Notes: generated by a model from the letters alone, not told the origin. DNA of 64,000 nucleotides from Roseiarcus sp963696665 (GCA_963696665.1 CAVOLE010000028.1:1-64000); one strand, 5' to 3'. Positions 54,211 through 62,678 are shown, numbered from the stretch's first letter. A program made the numbers and translations.

Positions 54211-55467
54211 TCAAGCCGCGGAGACCATGCCGACCGCCTGAAGCCAATGCTGAACGACGTGCTCGGCGTCCCGTCCTACGCTCAAGAAACGTCCGGACCC
54301 CCAGGTCCAGAGCCACGGGAGTCCAAGCACGAACATTCCGGGCACGCTCGTCACCCCGCGCCAATTCACGGGGTAGCCGGAGCCGTCGAAGATCGGCAGG
54401 CGGACATAAGACCAGTCGGGCGTAAATCCGGTCGCCCAAACGATCGCCGCGACGCCGGATGCGACGAGGTCGAGGGCCTCAGGCTCCTCGCGCGGCGTCC
54501 AGACCGGCTCATAGACGGAGCCCGGAGGCGCCTCGATTCCCTTGTCGGCGATGTATCGATCGATCAGAGCATTGATGCCGTTGTAAACCCGATCCGCCCC
54601 ATCGAGATTGGCTTCGAGATTCGGCTCGAACATCATCCGGCCGTTGGCGACGTCCTTGAGGCGCCCATAGAGCGACATGCCGTCTCGCGCAAAAGCCCGC
54701 AAATCGATGTCGCGTCCGCCATCGCGGCCGGTGAGGTAGTGATTGGTGTCCTGTCGCTTGTGGCCCATCCCCTCGTCCGCGACCGTTATCTCGTACTGAC
54801 CGATGTCCGTTAGCCAGTCGACGACGTCGCGCCCGCGATAGAAGCGCGCGCAACGCGGCGCGTTGCCGGTGACAACGTGCACGTTGCGCCCGGCGAGATG
54901 CAGGTCCTCGGCGATCTGCGCTCCCGATTGGCCTGATCCGACGACAATTACGGAGCCTGGCGGCAGCGTAGCTGCGTTGCGATATTCGGCGGAGTAAATC
55001 TGAGCGATCGAGTCCGGAACGCGCTCGGCGCAGCGCGGCCGATAAGGGTCGCCGTAAAGGCTCGTGGCCAGAAAGACCGCGTCGGCCAAAAAGCGTCCCT
55101 CACTGGTCGTCACGTGAAAGAGGTCTCTCTCCCTTTCGACGGCCAGCACCTCGATGCCCTCCCTCACCGCGGCGTTCGTCTTGCGCGCGAAGCGATCGAG
55201 ATAGGCGAGGATTTCGTGCTTCACCATGAAGCCGTGCGGATCGGATCCGTCGTAAGGGTGCCCCGGCAGCTGACATTGCCAGTTCGGCGTCACGAGGCAG
55301 AAACTATCCCACCGCTCCTCGCGCCATTTGTGCATGATCGACTTCTTCTCGAACACCACATGATCGACCCCGGCTTGCGAAAGCCAATAGCTCGCCGACA
55401 ACCCTGCTTGGCCCCCGCCGACGACGATCGCGCCGTAGCGGCGTTCGGATTTGTGCTCCGCACTCAT
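54211..55467 (-). CDS. nitH: Nit1C flavin-dependent oxidoreductase (MSMEG_0569-like)
   Basis: A 418-residue FAD/NAD(P) monooxygenase-like protein of the MSMEG_0569 family. The FAD site is IVVGGGQAGLSASYWLSQAGVDHVVFEK, followed by WREERWDSFCLVTPNWQCQLPG; the NADPH site is SVIVVGSGQSGAQIAEDLHLAG, and VWATGFTPDWSYV is typical of the group. The ATG at 55467 overlaps the small gene before it (ATGA); the longer frame is rejected. Last gene of the Nit1C operon. It probably oxidises the N-compound processed by the nitrilase, but the chemistry has not been shown. Confidence 0.88.
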   Translation of the reverse strand: MSAEHKSERRYGAIVVGGGQAGLSASYWLSQAGVDHVVFEKKSIMHKWREERWDSFCLVTPNWQCQLPGHPYDGSDPHGFMVKHEILAYLDRFARKTNAAVREGIEVLAVERERDLFHVTTSEGRFLADAVFLATSLYGDPYRPRCAERVPDSIAQIYSAEYRNAATLPPGSVIVVGSGQSGAQIAEDLHLAGRNVHVVTGNAPRCARFYRGRDVVDWLTDIGQYEITVADEGMGHKRQDTNHYLTGRDGGRDIDLRAFARDGMSLYGRLKDVANGRMMFEPNLEANLDGADRVYNGINALIDRYIADKGIEAPPGSVYEPVWTPREEPEALDLVASGVAAIVWATGFTPDWSYVRLPIFDGSGYPVNWRGVTSVPGMFVLGLPWLWTWGSGRFLSVGRDAEHVVQHWLQAVGMVSAA

Positions 55468-55763
55468 CTTGCCTCTCCGTCGAGAAAAAGCTCGCAGGCG
55501 ACGCACGCGTCCCCCTGCCCTTCGAATTGCGTCGCTTTCGCCTCGATGCGCGCGAGTTGGCCGAGCGCCAGCGAACACGCGTGGCCGTACTTGGCCTGAA
55601 CCCGCTCCGAGGCGATGCGCAGCGCCTCGCGGCTGCGTTGCAGGAAGTCTGGGACGGGATAACTCTCGCCTTCGCGAAGAAAATCCCTGATGACGAGCGA
55701 CGGGGAGTAGCAACTCTCCCGCCTTCCGTCGGGCCAGCGGATGACGAAGCGCATCTCAGGCAT
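55464..55763 (-). CDS. nitG: Nit1C small protein (MSMEG_0570-like)
   Basis: A 99-residue protein recognisable by MPEMRFVIRWPDGRRESCYSPSLVIRDFLREGESYPVPDFLQRSREAL and a C-terminal half with two close cysteines (GDACVAC). It is known only as a conserved member of Nit1C (nitrogen-starvation-type) clusters, with no known reaction. The ATG at 55763 lies within the end of the glycosyltransferase gene, an 8-base overlap, and its stop overlaps nitH. Confidence 0.85.
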   Translation of the reverse strand: MPEMRFVIRWPDGRRESCYSPSLVIRDFLREGESYPVPDFLQRSREALRIASERVQAKYGHACSLALGQLARIEAKATQFEGQGDACVACELFLDGEAR

Positions 55764-56913
55764 CGACCGGCTCCCGCAGGCGGCGATAGACCGGCAGATG
55801 CCGCTCGGCGACCTCTCGCCAGCCAAATCGCCCGGCGACGAGCGGACCTCGCGCGCGCAACGCGTTCGCGACCTCCGGCCGCAAGGATTGCCGCATGGCG
55901 CCCGCGATCGACGACGAATCCGCCGGATCGCACCAGAGCGCATCGGAGGGATCGAGATAATCGACGAAGGGCGCGATCCGCGAGACGACCACCGGCGCTC
56001 CGCTCGCCATCGCCTCGAGCACGCAGAGACCAAAGCCTTCCTTGACCGATGCGAATACGAGCGCTGAAGCCAGGCGGTAGAGCCCCGGCATGTCGGGATC
56101 GGCGATGGGACCGAGCAGCGAAACCGCCGAGGCGCCCTCCCCCAGCGCTGTCAGCTCGCGGCCGAACGCCGCTTGATAGGCATGATGATCGAGCAGGCTC
56201 GCGCCGCCCGCAATGACGAGGCGCGCATCGGGCCTGGCGCGATAAATCTCGGCGAAAGCCTTAAGAATGCGAACCGTGTTCTTGCGCGCCTCGACCCCTC
56301 CGACCGACAGAAACACGGGGCCCGCTCCGAGGCCGAGGCGGTCCTTGAGCTCCGCCTCGGTTCCGTCGGCTCGCGGGGAATATCGGTAAGCGTCCACGCC
56401 ATTCCCGCCGACCTCCGCTTCGCGGCCGAAGCGCTCGATCAGCTTCTTGCGCCAGAGGCCGCTCACGACCATCAACGCGTCCGCCGCGAGGATCGACCGC
56501 GCCTGTCGCCGGATGAGACGCGGGTCGGAGAAATCGTCCATGTGGTGAACTGTGCGGATAAAGGCGGGGATGAGGCGCTCATGCCTAAGCGTCGCAAGCG
56601 CGTTGGCGCCAATCCCGTCATGGGCGTGATAAAGATCGAAGCCGCGGTTCTCCGGCCGGCGAAACCAGCGGAGGTAGTCGTCGATGCGCTGCTCGACCAT
56701 GTCAGCGGTTCGGGAGGGCGCGGGTTCGACGGGAAAGGCGATTGTCGCGCAACGAGGCTCGCGAAAGAAACCGCGACCAGTGGCGTCCGGCGCGTGCAGC
56801 GTGGTCTCGACGCCGAGCCTGTCGAGCGCCTCGCTGAGGCACATCGCATGCACGACGCCGCCGCGCGGGAGGGTCGAGTGCGTCAGCATGGCGACGCGAA
56901 GGGGGCGGCTCAT
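55756..56913 (-). CDS. Nit1C glycosyltransferase family 4 (MSMEG_0565-like)
   Basis: A 385-residue GT-B glycosyltransferase of the MSMEG_0565 family. The N-terminal domain has MLTHSTLPRGGVVHAMCLSEALDRLGVETTLHAPD; the C-terminal donor domain has GPVFLSVGGVEARKNTVRILKAFAEIYRARPDARLVIAGG and EGFGLCVLEAMASGAPVVVSRIAPFVDYL (the E-x7-E motif). It occurs in some but not all Nit1C clusters, so the cluster may make a glycosylated product. It is coupled to the AIR-synthase-like gene (overlap 4 bases). Confidence 0.87.
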   Translation of the reverse strand: MSRPLRVAMLTHSTLPRGGVVHAMCLSEALDRLGVETTLHAPDATGRGFFREPRCATIAFPVEPAPSRTADMVEQRIDDYLRWFRRPENRGFDLYHAHDGIGANALATLRHERLIPAFIRTVHHMDDFSDPRLIRRQARSILAADALMVVSGLWRKKLIERFGREAEVGGNGVDAYRYSPRADGTEAELKDRLGLGAGPVFLSVGGVEARKNTVRILKAFAEIYRARPDARLVIAGGASLLDHHAYQAAFGRELTALGEGASAVSLLGPIADPDMPGLYRLASALVFASVKEGFGLCVLEAMASGAPVVVSRIAPFVDYLDPSDALWCDPADSSSIAGAMRQSLRPEVANALRARGPLVAGRFGWREVAERHLPVYRRLREPVDA

Positions 56914-57887
56914 GCGGCTCGCGCTCCTGCGCCGAACCCCATCAGCCGCTCGGCGCTAAAGTCCCTGAGTAGCGCGCTGTGGCCCTCGGAATGTAGCGTG
57001 ACCTGGCTTCCCGGTTTGACGGCGCCGATCGAAGCCGCGTGCAGCCCGCGCGCGCGAAACATCGCAAGCACCCCTTCGACATGCCGAGGCGCGACGGACA
57101 GGAGAAAACCGTAGCTCGGAAAGGTCCTGAACCACCGCTCGAGCATGACGCCCGGCGGCGGCTCGATCGCGTCGAGATCGAGCGCGATCGACACGCCGGA
57201 GCTTTCAGCCAGCATGGCGGCCGTGCCTGGAATCCCGCCCTGGCTGATATCCTTGGCGGCGCGGGCGAGACCCTTTTCGGCGACCTCCGGCAGAAGCGCG
57301 AGATCGGCGCGGAGGCGCTCGGGAGGCGCCTCGAGCGCCGTCTGGAAATTGTCGAACGGCTCGCGATAGGCGCCGCGCCTGTCGACGACCATGATCAACA
57401 CGTCACCCGGCTCGGCGTCGAAGCTCGTCAACAGCTGCGCGCCTGCGCGCCCAACAACAGCGACCGCCAGATGCTTCTCGGAACTGTGCAGGTTGGTATG
57501 GCCGCCGACGATCGGAACGCCATAGGCGGCGGCGGCGGCGCGCAAGCCGTCGAGAATCGGCTGCGCCCCGTCCGCGCCCCCAGCCCAGATGACGTCGACA
57601 ACGGCGACGGGACGGCCGCCCATCGCGGCGACATCGCTCAGATTGACCATAATTCCACACCAGCCGGCGAACCAGGGATCGGCGGCGACGAATGCACTGA
57701 TGAAGCCCTCGGCGGCGAAGAGCAGATGCCCATCGCCATCAGGGATCGCCGCGCAATCGTCGCCAACCGGGATCGCGCCCTGCGTGATGCGCAAGCGCGA
57801 CGCGACCGCGCCGATATCGGCCTTCGCGGCGAGCGCTGAACTCGCGCGCAAACGCTCGGTGAGCGCATCGAGAGCCGCCGCGTCCAT
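56910..57887 (-). CDS. nitF: Nit1C AIR synthase-like protein (Sll0787-type)
   Basis: A 325-residue PurM/ThiL/SelD-fold protein of the Sll0787 family. GDDCAAIPDGDGHLLFAAEGFISAFVAADPWFAGWCGIMVNLSDVAAMGGRPVAVVDV is the ATP-Mg region and GGHTNLHS matches the conserved GGxT segment. DISQGGIPGTAAMLAESSGVSIALDL forms the second subdomain. Family members phosphorylate or cyclise amide oxygens using ATP, suggesting activation of an amide or formyl intermediate in the Nit1C pathway. The gene overlaps the glycosyltransferase gene. Confidence 0.87.
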   Translation of the reverse strand: MDAAALDALTERLRASSALAAKADIGAVASRLRITQGAIPVGDDCAAIPDGDGHLLFAAEGFISAFVAADPWFAGWCGIMVNLSDVAAMGGRPVAVVDVIWAGGADGAQPILDGLRAAAAAYGVPIVGGHTNLHSSEKHLAVAVVGRAGAQLLTSFDAEPGDVLIMVVDRRGAYREPFDNFQTALEAPPERLRADLALLPEVAEKGLARAAKDISQGGIPGTAAMLAESSGVSIALDLDAIEPPPGVMLERWFRTFPSYGFLLSVAPRHVEGVLAMFRARGLHAASIGAVKPGSQVTLHSEGHSALLRDFSAERLMGFGAGARAA

Positions 57888-57888
57888 G

Positions 57889-58425
57889 TCAGGCCGCCTT
57901 CCTCAACGCGACGTAGCCGACTTCCGGCGCATGGCAGGGCGGGTAGAAATCGAGATCGGCGCGCATCTTCACGTGCGGCCGTCCGTGCAGCTCGACCTCT
58001 TCGAGCAACTCCCAATGCATTTGCTTAAAAAGGGGCGCGTTCGGGGCCTGCACATGCGCGAGGAACCTTCGGGCGCCCATCGCATGCGCTGACGAGACAG
58101 CAAGCCTGATCAGGGTTGCGCCGATCGCGCCGATACGCCTGCACTCGCGCGCGACCGCGAGCCGGGAGCCGCGCCAGAGTCCCGGTTCGTCCTCATGAAT
58201 GCGGACCGTTCCAACGACCTGGTCGGCCGCGACCCCAAGCATGGACAGGGCGACGAGCGTGATGGCGTAGTCATCGACTGCGTCGCGATCGTCCTCGAAC
58301 AAACCCTGCTCCTCGCAAAAGACCTGGCGCCTGAGCGCGTAGGCGCCTTCACGCTCCCAGCGCGAGGCGGCGAACTTGATGCGGAACTCGCTCGGGCTGA
58401 AACGTTCGAACGGCTCGAAGATCAT
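57889..58425 (-). CDS. nitE: Nit1C GNAT acetyltransferase (MSMEG_0567/Sll0786-like)
   Basis: A 178-residue GNAT-fold protein. The N-terminus FSPSEFRIKFAASRWEREGAYALRRQVFCEEQGLFEDDRDAVDDYA and the acetyl-CoA region VVGTVRIHEDEPGLWRGSRLAVARECRRIGAIGATLIRLAVSSA are family-specific. The ATG at 58425 overlaps the radical SAM stop (ATGA). It presumably acylates an amine made within the pathway; acceptor unknown. Confidence 0.87.
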   Translation of the reverse strand: MIFEPFERFSPSEFRIKFAASRWEREGAYALRRQVFCEEQGLFEDDRDAVDDYAITLVALSMLGVAADQVVGTVRIHEDEPGLWRGSRLAVARECRRIGAIGATLIRLAVSSAHAMGARRFLAHVQAPNAPLFKQMHWELLEEVELHGRPHVKMRADLDFYPPCHAPEVGYVALRKAA

Positions 58426-59528
58426 GACGCGAGCCTCCGCTCGTAGGTCGACAGCGCCGAGCAGGCGCCGCATTTCCCGCAGCCGGCCTTGATGTCCGCC
58501 GCCTTCAGGCCGCCCTCGACCAGCATCGCGGCGAGCGGCTCCAGGATCGTATGCATGAACTCGGGAGCCGGTCCCGCGCGGCTTTCGAGCGGCGTGCCGG
58601 AGATCGGCACGAAGGGAACGACGAACGGGTAGACGCCGAGCGCGATAAGCCTCTCGCAGATCTCGATGATCAACTCCGCCGGATCGCCCAGGCCCGCGAG
58701 AATGTAGGTCGAGACCTGGCCCCGGCCGAAGACGGGGACCGCCGCGGCGAAGGCTTTGAAATAGCGCTCGACCGAAACCTCGGACTTGCCCGGCATCATT
58801 TTGCGCCGGAGCTCGGACCCGACGACTTCAAGATGCATGCCGAGACTGTCGACGCCCGCGCGGGCGAGCCGTTCGAGCCAAGAATCGTCATCGGGCGGCT
58901 CGCATTGCGCCTGGATCGGGAGATCGACGGCGGCTTTTACCGCCGCCGCGCTTTCGCACAGGATGGCCGCGCCGCGATCACGGCCCGGCGGAGTGCCGGT
59001 GGTCATCACCATATGCTTGACGCCGTCGAGCTCGACCGCCGCGCGGGCGACTTCGGCAAGCTGCGCGGGCGTCTTGCGCTCGACAGTCCTGCCCGCCGCG
59101 AGCGACTGGCCGATGGCGCAGAACCGGCAGGTCTTCGTGCGGCTCTGATAGCGGATACAGGTCTGCAGGACGGTGGTCGCAAGCACGTCGCGGCCGTGGA
59201 GCGTCGCAATGTGAGAATACGGGACGCCGTCCTCGGTCTTCAGATCATAGAACCGCGGTCGCTCGGGGAAGCGGACTTCCGCCACCGCCTCGCCATTGCG
59301 CAGGATGCGGCTTAAGCCCGAGGCGTTCGGCTTCTCGACAACGTAGGGGCTCTCGAAGGCGGGCGCGGTATGCACCGGCGCCATGACCGTCACGCCGTCG
59401 ATCGTCAGGGCCTTGTGGTCGGACGGGCCGGCGCCGCCGCGCCGACTTTCAACGCCGGCTTTCGGATCAGCCAGCCGAACGCCGAAACTCTGCAACTCGT
59501 TGATCAGGCGTTCGGTCGGCAGGCTCAT
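58422..59528 (-). CDS. nitD: Nit1C radical SAM protein (MSMEG_0568-like)
   Basis: A 368-residue radical SAM enzyme. The iron-sulfur cysteines are C124, C134 and C137 (TCIRYQSRTKTCRFCAIGQS), a CX9CX2C spacing instead of CX3CX2C but typical of this family. Downstream MVMTTGTPPGRDRG and LAGLGDPAEL contact SAM, and a C-terminal KAGCGKCGACSAL cluster may bind a second iron-sulfur centre. It overlaps the nitrilase gene by about 60 bases. The reaction is unknown. Confidence 0.9.
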   Translation of the reverse strand: MSLPTERLINELQSFGVRLADPKAGVESRRGGAGPSDHKALTIDGVTVMAPVHTAPAFESPYVVEKPNASGLSRILRNGEAVAEVRFPERPRFYDLKTEDGVPYSHIATLHGRDVLATTVLQTCIRYQSRTKTCRFCAIGQSLAAGRTVERKTPAQLAEVARAAVELDGVKHMVMTTGTPPGRDRGAAILCESAAAVKAAVDLPIQAQCEPPDDDSWLERLARAGVDSLGMHLEVVGSELRRKMMPGKSEVSVERYFKAFAAAVPVFGRGQVSTYILAGLGDPAELIIEICERLIALGVYPFVVPFVPISGTPLESRAGPAPEFMHTILEPLAAMLVEGGLKAADIKAGCGKCGACSALSTYERRLAS

Positions 59529-60492
59529 GGCCGTCTCCTTCGGGGGAAAGCGCAGGCTCGGGCGATAAATGCAAAGGACGGGCCGGACGCTGATCGAGCC
59601 GGACGCTCATGAGCTCGGGGCGCGCGTAGTGGCCGACGGAATCCATCATCCTTTTGCGCTTGACGATGAAGGAGAGATCGAGGTCGGCGACGAGAACGCC
59701 CTCGCCCTCGGTCAGCGGGGGCGCGAGATGGCGACCTTCGGGCGAGATGATCGCGGTCATGCATCCCCCCCGCAGGCCACGCTGAAGAGCTTCGTTCGGC
59801 GTGATCGAGGCGATCTGGGCTTCGGTCAGCCACCCGGTGGAATTGACCACAAAGCAGCCGCTCTCGAGCGCATGATGGCGGATCGTCACCTCGATCTGCT
59901 CGGCGAAGATCGGACCGACCAGCGAGCCCGGAAATTGCGATGCGTGGATCTCCTCGTGCTGCGCCATCAACGCGTAGCGCGCGAGGGGGTTGTAGTGCTC
60001 CCAGCAAGCGAGCGCGCCCACGCGGCCAACCGCGGTGTCGACCACGCTTAGGCCCGAGCCGTCGCCTTGGCCCCAGATCATCCGCTCATGGAAAGTCGGC
60101 GTGATCTTGCGCCGCTTCAATTTGAGCGCGCCGTCAGCGTCGAACACGAGCTGCGTGTTGTAGAGCGAGCCGTGGTCACGCTCGTTGACGCCGAGCACGA
60201 TCACCGCGCCATGCTTGCGCGCGGCGGCCGCCACCCGATTGGTCTCCGGGCCGGGCGCCGGCACGGCGTGCTCATAGAGACGGATATGCTCGGCGCCGCT
60301 CTGGACGGGCGGCGTGACGAAGGAGAAGTAAGGGTACCAGGGAACGAAGGTCTCGGGGAAAACGATGAACTCGGCGCCCTTCCCTCCAGCGTCATCGATC
60401 GCCGCAATCACCCGATCGAGCGTCGCCGCGCCGGACGTGAGATCGGGGGCGATCTGCACCGCCGCGGCGCGCACCTTTCGCGTTTGTGACAT
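59467..60492 (-). CDS. nitC: Nit1 family nitrilase
   Basis: A 341-residue nitrilase with the Glu-Lys-Cys triad E47 (FIVFPETFVPWYPYFSF), K129 (LKRRKITPTFHERMIWGQGDGSGL) and C163 (VGALACWEHYNPLARY). It closely resembles the Nit6803 branch and hydrolyses nitriles to acid plus ammonia. In Pseudomonas the cluster's nitrilase is tied to growth on cyanide and cyano-compounds. The C-terminal tail (after LMSVRLDQRPARPL) extends past the conserved core into the radical SAM gene. Confidence 0.92.
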   Translation of the reverse strand: MSQTRKVRAAAVQIAPDLTSGAATLDRVIAAIDDAGGKGAEFIVFPETFVPWYPYFSFVTPPVQSGAEHIRLYEHAVPAPGPETNRVAAAARKHGAVIVLGVNERDHGSLYNTQLVFDADGALKLKRRKITPTFHERMIWGQGDGSGLSVVDTAVGRVGALACWEHYNPLARYALMAQHEEIHASQFPGSLVGPIFAEQIEVTIRHHALESGCFVVNSTGWLTEAQIASITPNEALQRGLRGGCMTAIISPEGRHLAPPLTEGEGVLVADLDLSFIVKRKRMMDSVGHYARPELMSVRLDQRPARPLHLSPEPALSPEGDGHEPADRTPDQRVAEFRRSAG

Positions 60493-60543
60493 TGCGTCCT
60501 CGTTCGGGTTGGCGGGCCGGGAGCCGGCCCCGCCTCGGAGGCG

Positions 60544-61026
60544 TCAGAGCGTCCAGGTGTCGAGGATGAAGGCGTTGTCGCGGCGATGCAGGAGCACGAG
60601 GTCGAGCACGTCGAGCGGGTTGATCGGCCGGATCCCCTCGATCAGCGAAGGTTCGCCGTGGCCATAAAGCGCCTGCAGCGCGAAGCGGCAGGCATAGGCC
60701 TTGCCGCCCTCGGCGATGAACTTCGTGATCTGATTGTTGAAGTTCTGAGCGCCCGGGAAGGCTTCATCGCCGATCTTCGGAAAGCCGCGCTGCACGCCAA
60801 GCGTCACGCCTGGCCCATAGAGCAGGATGGAGGTCTCGAAGCCTTTGCGCAGCAGACGGGTCGCCTGAAGCAGGTTGACGAGACCGATCGAACCCTCGAA
60901 GGCCACTGTATGGAAGGTCACAAGGGCTTTTTCCCCGGGCTGCGCCTTGACGTCCTCGAAAACCTTTTCCTCATAGTCGACGAAAGAGTCGCCTTTCTTG
61001 TGCGCCGGATGGGTGACCGCTGGCAT
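60544..61026 (-). CDS. nitB: Nit1C first gene, Sll0783-like nitrogen starvation protein
   Basis: A 160-residue DsrE-fold-like protein of the MSMEG_0572/Sll0783 family. Visible are ALVTFHTVAFEGSIGLVNLLQATRLLRKGFETSILLYGPGVTLGVQRGFPKIGDEAFPG and YACRFALQALYGHGEPSLIEGIRPINPLDVLDLVL. The synechocystis homologue is nitrogen-regulated and affects PHB storage. The ATG at 61026 (MPAVTHPAHKKGDSFVDYEEKV) fits the family; the longer frame from 61164 crosses the hairpin and is rejected. It begins the Nit1C operon. Confidence 0.9.
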   Translation of the reverse strand: MPAVTHPAHKKGDSFVDYEEKVFEDVKAQPGEKALVTFHTVAFEGSIGLVNLLQATRLLRKGFETSILLYGPGVTLGVQRGFPKIGDEAFPGAQNFNNQITKFIAEGGKAYACRFALQALYGHGEPSLIEGIRPINPLDVLDLVLLHRRDNAFILDTWTL

Positions 61027-61070
61027 CGTGGTTTGGCCTTTCGCGTGCGAGCCGGCCCCGCGCCGGCATT

Positions 61071-61087
61071 GCCCTTGCAGCAAGGGC
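61071..61087 (-). promoter_or_regulatory. Hairpin in the Nit1C leader
   Basis: GCCCTTGC-A-GCAAGGGC is a perfect 8+1+8 inverted repeat about 45 bases upstream of the nitB start. With a one-base centre it is more likely a protein-binding palindrome than an RNA stem, though a stem with the inner pairs open is possible. No T run follows, so it is not a standard terminator. Confidence 0.5.
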
Positions 61088-61100
61088 CGTGCCATCATGT

Positions 61101-61122
61101 TTGAGGTCAATGTTGAGGTCAA
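61101..61122. promoter_or_regulatory. Direct repeats, candidate MocR operator
   Basis: TTGAGGTCAA occurs twice, at 61101-61110 and 61113-61122, with a 12-base period, and the inverse half CCTCAA follows at 61137-61142. MocR-type regulators (GabR, PdxR, TauR) recognise direct repeats, and a MocR gene begins at 61278 on the other side of this region. Confidence 0.6.
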
Positions 61123-61277
61123 AATCCGATAAATCGCCTCAAGTTTACAGTCAATGTGCCGCACATCCCGTCAAACACAAAAATGGCGGCCGGTTTCTCG
61201 GGCGTTTCGGCGCCCCAAGGGGAGGCACGCCGCGCTCAACAATCTCCAGTCAATCGTGAGAAAGCGGCCCCTGCGCC

Positions 61278-62651
61278 ATGAAATCCTGGGCGCCGGTCCT
61301 GCTGGGCCGCGAGGGCCCCAAATATCTCGCCATAGCCGATGCGATCGCAGCCGATGTCGCGGCCGGGCGTCTGGCCCCCGGCGATCGCCTGCCGCCGCAA
61401 AGAGATCTGGCGGGGCGCCTCGCGCTCGACTTCACCACCGTCGCGCGAGGATATGTCGAGGCCGGAAAGCGAGGTCTCGTCGAATCCGTCGTCGGGCGCG
61501 GCACCTTCATTCGGCGACACGCCTCGGTTCGAGGCGACGCCGGCCCACAGCGCTCGCGCGCCGACTTCACGATGAACATGCCGCCGGAGCCGGACAATCC
61601 GGAACTGCTTCAGCGGATGAGGGAGGGATTTGCGAGCGTCGCCGCCGATCTCAATTCGTTGTTGCGCTACCAGGGCTTTGGCGGATCGCCGATGGACCGG
61701 GACGCGGCCGCGAGCTGGCTCGGACGGCGGGCCCTCGTCCCTTCGCAGGAGCGCATATTCCTCGCGCCCGGCGCGCATGGCGCGATGGTGGGGATCTTCA
61801 CCCTGCTCGCACGGGCCGGAGACAGCGTGCTGTGCGAAGCGATCACCTATCCCGGAGTCCGCGCGATTTGCGCGCAACTCGGTTTGCAGCTGATCGGGGT
61901 GGACATGGACGGCGACGGCGTCATCCCGGAGGCGCTCGAGGAGGCTGCGCGCCGTCATGCGCCAAAAGCGATCTATCTGAACCCCACCTTGCAGAATCCA
62001 AAAACCATCACCATCCCCGAACGTCGACGCGCCGCCATCTGCTCGCTCGCGCGCCGGCTCCAGGTCCCGATTGTCGAGGACGACGCCTACGGATTCATTC
62101 CGACGCATGGGCCGCCGCCGCTCGCGGCCATCGCGCCGGACGTCTGCTGGCATATTGCGGGCCTCGCCAAGTGCATCGGCGCTGGCCTGCGTCTGGCCTA
62201 TGTCGTCGCGCCGACGCCAACAGCCGCTTGGTCGTTCAACAGTTCGATGCGTGCGCTCTGCGTGATGGCCTCGCCAGTCTCGGCGGCAGTCGCGACGCGG
62301 TGGATCAACGACGGCACCGCCGACATGATCCTGCGCTTCATCCGGTCGGAAAGCATCGTTCGAGAGCGCATCGCCGCGCAGGCGCTGGAGCCGGGTTCGT
62401 ATCTCTCCGATCCGCTGAGCTTCAACATTTGGCTGCCGATGCGCAATGGATGGACCCGCTCGGTCTTCGTGAGCCAGGCGCGCCCGAGCAGTCTTGGCGT
62501 CGTGCCAAGCGACGCCTTCGCGGCGAACGGCCCGCCGCCTGAAGCCGTGCGGGTCGGACTGGGTGGCCCGGTTACGCGCATTCAGGTGGAGCGAGGCCTG
62601 GCGTTCCTGTCGCATCTCCTCGACAGCCAGCCCGAGTCCGTCACGGTGTAG
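61278..62651 (+). CDS. MocR-type regulator (GntR HTH plus aminotransferase domain)
   Basis: A 457-residue MocR/PdxR-family regulator. Residues 10-78 are a GntR winged helix (KYLAIADAIAADVAAGRLAPGDRLPPQRDLAGRLALDFTTVARGYVEAGKRGLVESVVGRGTFI); the rest is a class I aminotransferase-like domain with YLNPTLQNP, VPIVEDDAYG and the probable PLP lysine K298 in LAKCIGAGLRLAY. It diverges from the Nit1C operon and likely controls it in response to PLP or an amino compound. In Pseudomonas Nit1C, a different regulator type (NitA) is used. Confidence 0.88.
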   Translation: MKSWAPVLLGREGPKYLAIADAIAADVAAGRLAPGDRLPPQRDLAGRLALDFTTVARGYVEAGKRGLVESVVGRGTFIRRHASVRGDAGPQRSRADFTMNMPPEPDNPELLQRMREGFASVAADLNSLLRYQGFGGSPMDRDAAASWLGRRALVPSQERIFLAPGAHGAMVGIFTLLARAGDSVLCEAITYPGVRAICAQLGLQLIGVDMDGDGVIPEALEEAARRHAPKAIYLNPTLQNPKTITIPERRRAAICSLARRLQVPIVEDDAYGFIPTHGPPPLAAIAPDVCWHIAGLAKCIGAGLRLAYVVAPTPTAAWSFNSSMRALCVMASPVSAAVATRWINDGTADMILRFIRSESIVRERIAAQALEPGSYLSDPLSFNIWLPMRNGWTRSVFVSQARPSSLGVVPSDAFAANGPPPEAVRVGLGGPVTRIQVERGLAFLSHLLDSQPESVTV

Positions 62652-62678
62652 CCCAGCATTTGGGCAAGGATGGCTTCC

